A DNA stretch of 11,247 nt from Baffinella frigidus (lineage: Eukaryota > Cryptophyceae > Cryptomonadales > Baffinellaceae), in contig MU647715.1 in the NCBI GenBank assembly GCA_026770585.1, positions 33,495-44,741 on the forward strand. Reading direction: 5' to 3'. Each line of letters begins with the position of its first letter. The first letter of the stretch is position 1. The notes under the pieces were generated by a model that searched no databases, had not been told where the DNA came from, and saw nothing but the letters and a program-made list of their open reading frames with translations. A program made the position numbers and the translations under genes. Below, piece after piece: positions 6,383 through 11,247 of this stretch.

Positions 6383-6622
6383 TGAAAACGGGGCAGTTAG
6401 GCCTACGGCATTGCCTAGGACCTCCGACCGTAGGCCGAGACTTTTTGGTCCTAGGATCTAATGCGGAAACGGTTTTAATTTAAAACTTGTGATTCAGTGA
6501 AAATTACTACACACATGCTTTAATATCACTAGTAAAACTCATTATGTGTAGTAAATTTCGTTGCCAGAAAGTTTTAAATTAAAACCGTTTCCCTATGAGA
6601 TCCCTCGGCCTACGGTAGGAGG
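6383..6622. mobile_element. GGCCTACGG-family foldback split by a nested element
   Basis: The left part (GCAGTTAGGCCTACGGCATT, CCTAGGACCTCC, CCGTAGGCCGAG, CTTTTTGGTCCTAGGATCT) matches the inverted right half of the intact element at 6981-7116. The right part resumes at 6597 with AGATCCCTCGGCCTACGGTA and GGAGGTCCCAGG. The two parts are separated by the foldback at 6465-6592. I read this as an older element interrupted by a younger one. Confidence 0.65.
6465..6592. mobile_element. Nested GGAAACGG foldback element
   Basis: A 128-bp element with perfect 22-bp ends: GGAAACGGTTTTAATTTAAA plus AC at 6465-6486, complement at 6571-6592. Pairing continues inwards through GTGAAAATTACTACACACATG and its near complement CATTATGTGTAGTAAATTTC, leaving a loop of about 25 bases. 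The AATTACTACACA word is shared with the CACACGAGG family. Confidence 0.8.
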
Positions 6623-6980
6623 TCCCAGGTCAAACATGCGTCAGGTTGAGGCTCCCTCGTTTTAAAAGTGTCCACCCTGGATGGAACATTATGGTATTTT
6701 CAGCATTCTCAAGTCAACTCCCCTTGGAGATGGCGCCACAATGTGGCGCCCCCGTGATGAATGGATCTGGTACAAAAAGGTCTAATATGTATTTTAGTGG
6801 TATGAATCATGTCAACTTTTGCGATAAAGGGTTATTCGGGATTGGCCGCAAGTCCCCTCCAGGGTGGGTTCTGGTACAAATGAAAACATTATTGCGCATG
6901 GTAATGGCTCCAATTACGCGTACCACAGCATTAGTACCCCAGCAGACAGGCATCAGTCAAAACTATCATAGGAAAATGAA
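6623..6980. other. Unique 360-bp stretch, no gene supported
   Basis: A 127-codon plus-strand frame (6646-7029) crosses this stretch but ends inside the next foldback, and its peptide has no domain I recognise. Visible structures are a perfect hairpin at 6732-6750 (GGCGCCACA/TGTGGCGCC) and a CCACCCTGGA/TCCAGGGTGG inverted pair at about 6672 and 6857, which may mark a decayed element. TGGTACAAA occurs at about 6769 and 6872. Confidence 0.4.
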
Positions 6981-7116
6981 CCAAAAATGGGGTAGTTGGG
7001 CCTACGGAATTGCCTACCGTAGGCCGTAGGGCTCCTATGACCAAAAAGTCCTAGGGATTTTGGCCTACAGTAGGAGGTCCTAGGCAATGCCGTAGGCCCA
7101 ACTACCCCATTTTTGG
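6981..7116. mobile_element. GGCCTACGG-family foldback, intact copy
   Basis: A 136-bp element whose arms, starting CCAAAAATGGGGTAGTTGGG and CCTACGGMATTGCCTA, pair over about 35 bp at 6981-7015 and 7082-7116. The interior is built of CCTACCGTAGG-type near-palindromes, AAAAAGTCCTAGG and CCTACAGTAGGAGG. No clear target duplication is visible. Related copies are at 6383-6622 and 10277-10432, with partial ones at 8940 and 9480. Confidence 0.8.
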
Positions 7117-7236
7117 ACCATTATCTTTATAAATCGCTCGTTAGCGGCTGAGGTTCACAACCTGCCTCGTCTCTTTGGTGAGTGGGGTTGAGGGTCTCGG
7201 GTTGAGGGTATATAGTATAGGGTAAACTCTATCCCT
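7117..7236. other. Spacer with decayed telomere-like words
   Basis: It contains GAGGTTCACAACCTGC (7151), shared with the 136-bp repeat unit at 8597, and GGGTTGAGGGT units with a TATATAGTATAG tract. No gene is seen. Confidence 0.45.
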
Positions 7237-7326
7237 CAAGTGGCGAACGGGCGAATATTCGCCCTAGCTCGCCATAGGCAGGTCCTAGGGCCCTACCGTA
7301 GGGCGTATGAGCATACTCACCACTTA
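7237..7326 (-). mobile_element. AAGTGG foldback element, copy 2 (inverted)
   Basis: A 90-bp element from CAAGTGGCGA to CCACTTA. The 38 bases from TAGGCAGGTCCTAGGG to GGGCGTATGAGC (7275-7312) are identical to copy 1 in inverse orientation. Where copy 1 has a palindrome built on GTCAAATTTGAC, this copy has GGGCGAATATTCGCCC (7249-7264) within a longer TGGCGA/TCGCCA pairing. The outer CCCTCAAGTGG/CCACTTACGGG pairing suggests the ends extend a few bases further. Confidence 0.75.
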
Positions 7327-7337
7327 CGGGACAGGTC

Positions 7338-7487
7338 TTATCTCAGAAAACGAGTTCTAAAACTCGTTTTCTTAAGTCAATTCCCCTATAAATTTGACAA
7401 CTTATGCGGAGAGTAAAGAATAAGTTGACGAATTTGTAGGGGGATTGACTTAAGAAAACGAGTTTTAGAACTCGTTTTCTGAGATAA
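7338..7487. mobile_element. 150-bp TTATCTCAG foldback element, copy 1
   Basis: Exactly 150 bp, flanked on both sides by GGTC (7334-7337, 7488-7491), a clean 4-bp target duplication. The arms start TTATCTCAGAAAACGAGTTC and are perfectly complementary over the first 46 bp, then nearly so almost to the centre. Each arm also folds on itself (AAAACGAGTT/AACTCGTTTT), so the ends are double hairpins. No coding capacity is present, so a transposase supplied in trans is implied. Confidence 0.92.
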
Positions 7488-7510
7488 GGTCTCTCGCAGC
7501 CTACGTGCCC

Positions 7511-7637
7511 TACCCCCTACTAACACCAAACTCCCCATCAACTGGTTACCCTACCCCCTGACTAACACCAACCTGGTAACCCTAACCCGTGACTAACACA
7601 TACCTGGTAACCCTCCCCCCTAACTAACACCAACCTC
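7511..7637 (+). repeat. CTAACACCAACCTGGTAACCC minisatellite (four units)
   Basis: Units containing ACTAACACCA and CTGGTAACCCT begin at about 7519, 7561, 7592 and 7623, spaced 42, 31 and 31 bp. GGTTACC/GGTAACC is palindromic within the unit. A minus-strand frame reaching from 7924 to 7562 reads through it. Confidence 0.8.
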
Positions 7638-7935
7638 ATATGTACAGAGACGAAAACACATGATCCGTTAGGTCCTTTACGTTCTTCGAGCTCCCACCAT
7701 ACGCGGACACCGGAACGTATCCTGCAGAAAGGCCACGCCTCCTTCCGGACCACATCAGGCCCCCCGGTGCAGAGGATCTTTTTCGTGCGGCAATTTGGGC
7801 CAAATGTGTAGAGTAGCGCCTTAAGTTGCCGGTTCTGCCGCGATCCTCCGTCCAAGCGCGCCGAGTTAAGGATATCCTCACTGGGCGTTTGAGTTAGGCC
7901 AAAGAGGCACAGGCTCGCACACACACTCAGGGCGC
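7638..7935. other. Unique 300-bp stretch, no gene supported
   Basis: Two overlapping minus-strand frames (120 and 81 codons) cover this GC-richer stretch, but they use different frames of the same DNA, one extends into the minisatellite, and neither peptide resembles a family I know. It has no copy elsewhere in the window. It could be a captured fragment of single-copy DNA. Confidence 0.35.
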
Positions 7936-7939
7936 GCGT

Positions 7940-8089
7940 TTATCTCAGAAAAGGGATTCTAAAATCCGTTTTCTTAAGTCATTTCCCCTTCAAATCTGTC
8001 AACTTATGCGAAGGGAAAAGAATAAGTTGACGAATTTGTGTAGGAATTGACTTGAGAAAACGGATTTTAGAATCCCTTTTCTGAGATAA
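7940..8089. mobile_element. 150-bp TTATCTCAG foldback element, copy 2
   Basis: Exactly 150 bp, flanked by GCGT on both sides (7936-7939, 8090-8093). It shares TTATCTCAGAAAA, TTCTTAAGTCA, AACTTATGCG, GAATAAGTTGACGAATTTGT and the opposite end with copy 1. In the subterminal part the left arm reads AAAAGGGATTCTAAAATCCG where copy 1 reads AAAACGAGTTCTAAAACTCG; the right arm carries the matching changes, so pairing is kept. The 76-codon minus-strand frame here is a by-product. Confidence 0.92.
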
Positions 8090-8130
8090 GCGTGTCGCGC
8101 GCATGGCGATACGCGGCTTTTGCCTGTACC

Positions 8131-8149
8131 ATTTAAAAAACTTTTTTAA
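8131..8149. repeat. Near-perfect AT palindrome
   Basis: TTTAAAAAACTTTTTTAAA folds with a single mismatch at its centre. It lies just left of the next inverted-repeat structure. Confidence 0.8.
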
Positions 8150-8156
8150 AACGTGC

Positions 8157-8353
8157 GTCGGACTCGGCGTGCTCCGACGCAAGAGTGTAGGGCTGACCTG
8201 CGAAAACAAGCCAGTTCACACGGAATTTGTAACAACTTTCCGAATTTTCAATTTTTCTGTGGAAAGAATGTCCACTTATGAACTTAAGAAATAGTAGAAT
8301 TCTACTATTTCTCCTGTGGGCTACTCTGCCCTACACTCTTGCGTGGTCCGACG
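8157..8353. mobile_element. ACGCAAGAGTG inverted-repeat element
   Basis: ACGCAAGAGTGTAGGGC (8177-8193) pairs perfectly with 8328-8344, and an outer CGTCGGA (8157-8163) pairs with TCCGACG (8347-8353); the left side has about 11 extra bases between the two. The interior is AT-rich with a perfect 24-bp palindrome. It is probably a decayed foldback; ends and target duplication are unclear. Confidence 0.6.
8288..8311. repeat. Perfect 24-bp palindrome
   Basis: GAAATAGTAGAA and its complement meet at GAATTC (centre 8299/8300) with no loop. This is the second palindrome in the window centred on GAATTC; the other is at 3518-3557. Confidence 0.95.
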
Positions 8354-8384
8354 TGCAGCACCTCCCTGTTTTTCACCGCCGCGC

Positions 8385-8860
8385 GTTTCCAGCGCTCCTA
8401 CGGTAGGCAACCCGTAGGGGCATAGGGGGGTTCCTACGGTTCCAATCGGTCGTTGGTGGGTGGGGCGCACAACCTGCGTCAGACTCCGCGCGTTCGAGGA
8501 CGTGCTTCATCTCCCCGTGCGTTTCCGGCGCTCCTACGGTAGGCAACCCGTAGGGGCATAGGGGGGTTCCTAGGGTTCCACTAGATCGTTGGTGGGTGAG
8601 GTTCACAACCTGCGTCGTACTCCGCGCGTTCGAGGACGTGCTTCATCCCCCCGTGCGTTTCCAGCGCCCCTACGGTAGGCAACCCGTAGGGGCATAGGGG
8701 GGCTCCTACGGTTCCAATCGCGGTCGTTGGTGGGTGGGGCTCACAACCTGTCTCCTCTCCTCTCCTCTCTCTACCTGCGTCGGACTCCGCGCGTTCGAGG
8801 ACGTGCAGCACTTCGCCGTGCTTGACCTCTGCGCGTTTCCGGCGCCGCTCGATATTGATC
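8385..8860. repeat. 136-bp tandem repeat
   Basis: Unit starts marked by GTTTCC(A/G)GCGC lie at 8385, 8521, 8657 and, partially, 8835 (offsets 136, 136, 178). Each full unit contains CCTACGGTAGGCAACCCGTA, GGGGCATAGGGGGG, TCGTTGGTGGGTG, CACAACCTG and CGCGCGTTCGAGGACGTGC. The third has an extra CTCCT-type stretch. Minus-strand frames (8606-8373, 8811-8581) read LCPYGLPTV from one unit and the shifted PLRVAYRR from the next, because 136 is not divisible by three. Confidence 0.92.
8663..8770 (+). repeat. Left copy of a 108-bp inverted duplication
   Basis: It covers most of the third 136-bp unit plus the TCTCCTCTCC tract. It is about 95% identical to the reverse complement of 9061-9168, with mismatches in two small clusters. 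Confidence 0.88.
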
Positions 8861-8891
8861 GTCAGCGCCAGCGGCCTGGAGAGAGGGAGGA

Positions 8892-9060
8892 GTGTTAAGG
8901 GATTTTCATAAGATAACGGACTTTAGGGGTTTCATGGGATAACGGACTGAAAACCGGGTAGTTAGGCCTACGGCAGGCCTGGGGAGAGAGATGAGTGTAG
9001 GGTTTTAAGGGTTAGGGGTTAGGGGGTGTCTGGGCCTGGGGAGGGAGAGCCTGGAGAGAG
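8892..9060 (+). repeat. AAGATAACGGAC module with stub of GGCCTACGG foldback
   Basis: The TTTCATGGGATAACGGACTG and GAAAACCGGGTAGTTAGGCC words match 10271-10305, but the foldback stops after about 35 bp and joins TTAGGGTT-like sequence (9000-9029) and purine-rich GGAGAG repeats. This is the shortest of three states of the same locus type. Confidence 0.7.
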
Positions 9061-9168
9061 AGAGAGGAGAGGAGAGGAGACAGGTTGTGAGCCCGAGCCA
9101 CCAACGACCGCGATTGGAACCGTAGGAACCCCCCTATGCCCCTACGGGTTGCCTACCGTAGGGGCGCT
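9061..9168 (-). repeat. Right copy of the 108-bp inverted duplication
   Basis: Inverse of 8663-8770, running from the AGAGGAGAGG tract to CCTACCGTAGGGGCGCT. The two copies are separated by 290 bp, so together they could form a long hairpin or be a product of inverted duplication. Confidence 0.88.
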
Positions 9169-9210
9169 TGCTGACTGATGTCCGCCAGCGGCCTGGGGGG
9201 CGCGAGGCTC

Positions 9211-9290
9211 AGTTGACTAATCGTGATCTGTTGACTTATCGTGATTAGCTGTTGACTGGTAGCAGTTGACTGATCCCCCTCTCCCTGATA
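9211..9290 (+). repeat. TTGACTNATC cluster
   Basis: CAGTTGACTAATCGTGATC, TGTTGACTTATCGTGATTAG, CTGTTGACTGG and CAGTTGACTGATC occur within about 70 bp. Similar clusters lie at about 9644-9705 and 10477-10500. TTGAC is the core of plant WRKY sites, but here it behaves as a repeated unit. Confidence 0.7.
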
Positions 9291-9336
9291 CAAATCCTGC
9301 ACGGTCTCGTCCTCGGCCCGGTACAGACCCTGCGCG

Positions 9337-9339
<3 letters not shown>

Positions 9340-9370
<31 letters not shown>
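9340..9370. repeat. (TA)15 microsatellite
   Basis: About fifteen uninterrupted TA dinucleotides lie between CGCGGTGA and CAGTTAGTCAACTGCC, at the spot where the related module near 9926 has a short GCGGGG/TTTAGTCAACTGCC junction. Confidence 0.97.
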
Positions 9371-9373
<3 letters not shown>

Positions 9374-9431
9374 TTAGTCAACTGCCACTTGATCTTGATC
9401 GTCAGCGCTAGCGGCCTGCAGCGCGCGACGA

Positions 9432-9565
9432 GTGTTAAGGGGTTTTCATAAGATAACGGTCTTTAGGGGTTTCATAGGACAACGGACTGAAAACCGGGTA
9501 GTTCGGCCTACGGTAGGCCGTAGGGCCCCAGGGACCTGTTTTTTTGTAGGAGCCCCCTTAGGCCC
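9432..9565 (+). repeat. AAGATAACGGAC module with half of a GGCCTACGG foldback
   Basis: It matches 10232-10360 through GGCCCCAGGGACCTG and GAGCCCCCTTAGG. At TTAGG the second arm is missing and the sequence runs straight into CTTAGGGCTTAGGG (to about 9600). The break falls on a base run shared by the element and the telomere-like tract. Confidence 0.75.
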
Positions 9566-9740
9566 CAGGGCTTAGGGCTTAGGGCGTAGGGCTTAGCGGG
9601 TGTCTCTCAGCCGAGCGAGAGGAGCAGTTGCCTAATTATGATCAGTGATGAGTTGACTAATCCTGATTCGTTGACTGATCCTGATTAGTCAAACATGTTG
9701 ACTCATCCGCGCCTTGTCTGGCACTAATCCCGCCCGGTCT

Positions 9741-9898
9741 CCTAGCTCTGTCCCAGTAAACTTGGGCTCGCCATTATTTCGCCCCCCCCGAAATTTTACA
9801 GGTGAATTTTGACCCCCCCCCCATGAAATTTACCATAGAATTTCGAGGGGGGGGGGCGAAATAATGGCGAGCCCAAATCTAAGTGCGATAGAGCTAGG
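9741..9898. mobile_element. CCTAGCTCT foldback element with C/G-tract arms
   Basis: A 158-bp non-coding element flanked by TCT (9738-9740, 9899-9901). Arms of about 50 bp pair through CCTAGCTCTGTC, TTGGGCTCGCCATTATTTCG, a run of eight C, and a facing run of ten G. A second C run and a GAAATTT/AAATTTC pairing lie near the loop. With one TCT and the element removed, the flanks read like the uninterrupted module at 9302-9324, so this is a well-supported insertion. A 4-bp GTCT duplication is possible if the ends are offset by one base. Confidence 0.88.
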
Positions 9899-9930
9899 TC
9901 TTGTCCTAGCCCCGGTACAAACAGTGCGGG

Positions 9931-9990
9931 GTTTAGTCAACTGCCTCTCGGTTTAGTCAACTGCCTCTCGGTTTAGTCAACTGCCTCTCG
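9931..9990 (+). repeat. Perfect 3 x 20-bp tandem repeat
   Basis: Three identical, directly adjacent units of GTTTAGTCAACTGCCTCTCG. The unit is the TTTAGTCAACTGC word found singly at about 4208, 4621 and 9373, locally amplified. Confidence 0.97.
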
Positions 9991-10023
9991 ATCCTGATCA
10001 TGAGCGCCAGCGGCCTTCCACAG

Positions 10024-10204
10024 TTGACTTTGGCCGTCAAAAACAGCTTTAATTCATTTATGTTCGTGGTACTAACCAGACCGGTCCATTTATGTGCGTG
10101 GTACTAATCAGACCGGTCCATTTAAGTTCGTGGTACTAATTAAGACGTAAGCCTGTCAACTTAATGTTCGGACTCCTTGGGTTTTAGGGTTTCGGGTTTC
10201 GGGT
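10024..10204 (+). repeat. TTGACTTTGGCCGTCAAAAA module holding a 3 x 32-bp repeat
   Basis: TTGACTTTGGCCGTCAAAAA (10025) and the later GGACTCCTTGGGTTT (10170) recur close together at 10530-10592. Between them here are three 32-bp units (10055, 10087, 10119; the third incomplete) with TTCGTGGTACTAA and CAGACCGGTC, the last of these palindromic. It ends in TTTAGGG/TTTCGGG units (10182-10204). Confidence 0.85.
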
Positions 10205-10276
10205 TCCCAAGCGGCCTGTCGCGCGCGACGAGTGTTAAGGGGTTTCATAAGATAACGGACTTTAGGGGTTTCATAG

Positions 10277-10432
10277 GATAACGGACTGAAAACCGGGTAG
10301 TTAGGCCTACGGTAGGCCGTAGGGCCCCAGGGACCTGGTTTTTCGTAGGAGCCCCCTTAGGCTCCTACGGCCTACCGTAGGCAATACCGTAGGCCTAACT
10401 ACCCGGCTTTCAGTCCGTTACCCTGTTAGTTT
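10277..10432. mobile_element. GGCCTACGG-family foldback, intact copy with GGATAACGG ends
   Basis: Arms run from GGATAACGGACTGAAAACCG to CGGCTTTCAGTCCGTTACCC and pair through GGGTAGTTAGGCCTACGGTA with few mismatches. The interior repeats CCTACGGTAGG/CCTACCGTAGG and CTCCTACGGCC. Only a two-base flank match could be suggested, so the insertion mechanism is unclear. Partial copies at 8940 and 9480 share the left flank. Confidence 0.8.
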
Positions 10433-10529
10433 AGGGCTTAGGACTTAGGGGGTGTCGCTCAGCCGAGAGCGGAGCAGTTGACTCATGATGATAAGTCAAC
10501 ATGTCTGATTGTGAGTGCCAGCGGCCGAG

Positions 10530-10592
10530 ATTGACTTTGGCCGTCAAAAACAGTTTTAAGTAAACTTAACATTGGGACTCCTTGGGGTTTAA
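10530..10592 (+). repeat. Second copy of the TTGACTTTGGCC module
   Basis: It joins TTGACTTTGGCCGTCAAAAA directly to AAACTTAACATTGGGACTCC without the 32-bp repeat present in the copy at 10024. Confidence 0.85.
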
Positions 10593-10674
10593 GGTTTGGG
10601 GGTGGGGTTTGGGGTTTGAGGTTTGGGTCTGGGGTTTAGGGTTTAGGGTTTAGGGTTTAGGGTTTAGGGTTTAG
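10582..10674 (+). repeat. Telomere-like array ending in perfect (TTTAGGG)n
   Basis: It grades from TTTGGGG and TTTGAGG variants to nearly six perfect TTTAGGG units at 10635-10674. This is the best evidence for the telomere motif of the organism. Confidence 0.95.
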
Positions 10675-11204
10675 ACCGGCCGAGTTCGACGAGGGTAGGC
10701 GCGGCGACTTCAGCAGACTATTGTTAAGTCGCGCTCTTAAGTTGTCCGCGGTACAAAAACGTCAACTTATGGCGCGAAAACGTCAGGGCGCACGCGTTTG
10801 TAAAGCTAGGAGGAGGGGAGGTTAGATCTGCCTCACTCGGGTCAGCTGACTATTCATAAGTTGACAAGCTGGGTGCGTGGTACACACCTGTCAACTTTGG
10901 AGCGGACAAGAGCCCGATCCCGCCAAAGTGGCGAGACCGAATAGACTGAGAGGGTTCAGGGTCTCGGGGTTAGGACCGGCCGAGTTCCACAAGGGATGGC
11001 GCGGTGACGTTCGCAGACTATTGTTAAGTTGACAAGCTGGGAGCGTGGTACAAACCCGTCAACTTCGGAGCGGAAAAGAGCCCGACCCCGCCAAATTAAT
11101 AAGACCGACTAGACTGAGACGGTTCAGGGGTTAGGGGTTAGGACCGGCCGAGTTCCACGAGGGTTGGCGCGGTGACTTGCACCTTCGGGAATGCCACCTG
11201 GTTT
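10675..11204 (+). repeat. 168-bp-period satellite, right-end copies D-F
   Basis: ACCGGCCGAGTTC starts at 10675, 10975 and 11143; GACTATTSWTAAG starts at 10716, 10848 and 11016. The 10848/11016 and 10975/11143 pairs give a 168-bp period. Copies E and F keep AAGTTGACAAGCTGG, GTGGTACAMACC, GTCAACTT, GCGGAMAAGAGCCCGA and a TAGACTGAGA close, each followed by TTAGGG-like words. Copy D is shorter and diverged. The same unit lies at 158-905. Confidence 0.9.
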
Positions 11205-11247
11205 CAGGTTTGGGGTTTGTGGTTTGGGGTTTGTGGTTTGGGGTTTG
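11205..11247 (+). repeat. TTTGGGG/TTTGTGG telomere-like array at the window end
   Basis: TTTGGGG alternates with TTTGTGG for about six units and continues to the window edge, so the tract may extend further. The G-rich strand is on plus. Confidence 0.9.

Larger units (their letters stand above)
8861..10526 (+). repeat. Higher-order composite repeat region
   Basis: A mosaic of modules recurs in similar order: (a) GTCAGCGCCAGCGGCCT (8861, 9401, about 10001, 10511); (b) GTGTTAAGGGGTTTTCATAAGATAACGGAC followed by TTTCATAGGATAACGGAC (8892, 9432, 10232); (c) a complete or broken GGCCTACGG foldback; (d) TTAGGG-like sequence; (e) a GGTGTCTCTCAGCCGAG word and TTGACTAATC cluster; (f) the GGTACAAACC/TTTAGTCAACTGCC module. 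No gene lies inside. Unequal exchange and element insertion would explain the irregular spacing. Confidence 0.7.

Noticed and set aside
6646-7029. 127-codon plus-strand open frame as a gene
   Set aside because: The last part translates a foldback arm (6981-7029), no domain or signal is visible, and a frame of this length is expected by chance in 11 kb.
7562-7924. 120-codon minus-strand open frame as a gene
   Set aside because: It runs through a minisatellite at its 3' end, a second overlapping frame (7881-7636) is equally open, and the peptide has no recognisable motif.
8373-8811. Minus-strand frames with a recurring GLPTV peptide as a repeat protein
   Set aside because: Adjacent 136-bp units are read in different frames, so no protein repeat is conserved.
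9931-9990. Short direct repeats as a CRISPR array
   Set aside because: The three 20-bp units are adjacent with no spacers, and the context is eukaryotic.

Overview
This is gene-poor eukaryotic repeat DNA and looks subtelomeric. I found no protein-coding, rRNA or tRNA gene I can defend. Degenerate and perfect TTTAGGG-type telomere-like arrays occur about ten times; the cleanest run is near 10635-10674. This motif is used by plants, green algae and several other protist lineages, so a microbial alga or similar protist is plausible, but the sequence does not fix the taxon. All open reading frames are short (at most about 127 codons), overlap repeats or palindromes, and carry no recognisable domain.

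Layout. 1-2225: a block bounded by 152-bp inverted arms (132 bp identical), holding satellite copies, telomere-like arrays, short direct repeats and one inserted foldback element. 2226-2873: mostly unique. 2874-3657: a cluster of palindromes and foldback (MITE-like) elements. 3658-4662: telomere-like sequence and short degenerate tandem repeats. 4663-5525: a composite satellite rich in the palindrome TAGTACTA, overlapping a 516-bp inverted repeat (5278-5793). 5845-7487: telomere-like tract followed by closely packed foldbacks, one of them split by another. 7488-8384: a minisatellite, about 300 bp of unique sequence and two more foldbacks. 8385-9168: a 136-bp tandem repeat with an inverted copy. 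8850-10530: a higher-order composite repeat with TTGACT clusters, a (TA)n tract, a 3x20-bp repeat, a 3x32-bp repeat and two complete foldbacks. 10582-11247: telomere-like arrays and a 168-bp-period satellite related to the one at the left end.

The most striking pattern is that several foldback families keep their pairing while the paired sequence changes from copy to copy. In the 150-bp family (7338-7487, 7940-8089; both with 4-bp target duplications) the arms covary. In the AAGTGG family (3136-3226, 7237-7326) and the CACACGAGG family (1476-1652, 3228-3413, about 3449-3657) a central palindrome holds its position but has a different sequence in each copy. None of these elements encodes a transposase here, so they would be non-autonomous elements mobilised in trans, or hairpins made and corrected by a replication or repair process. 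Which of the two applies is open.
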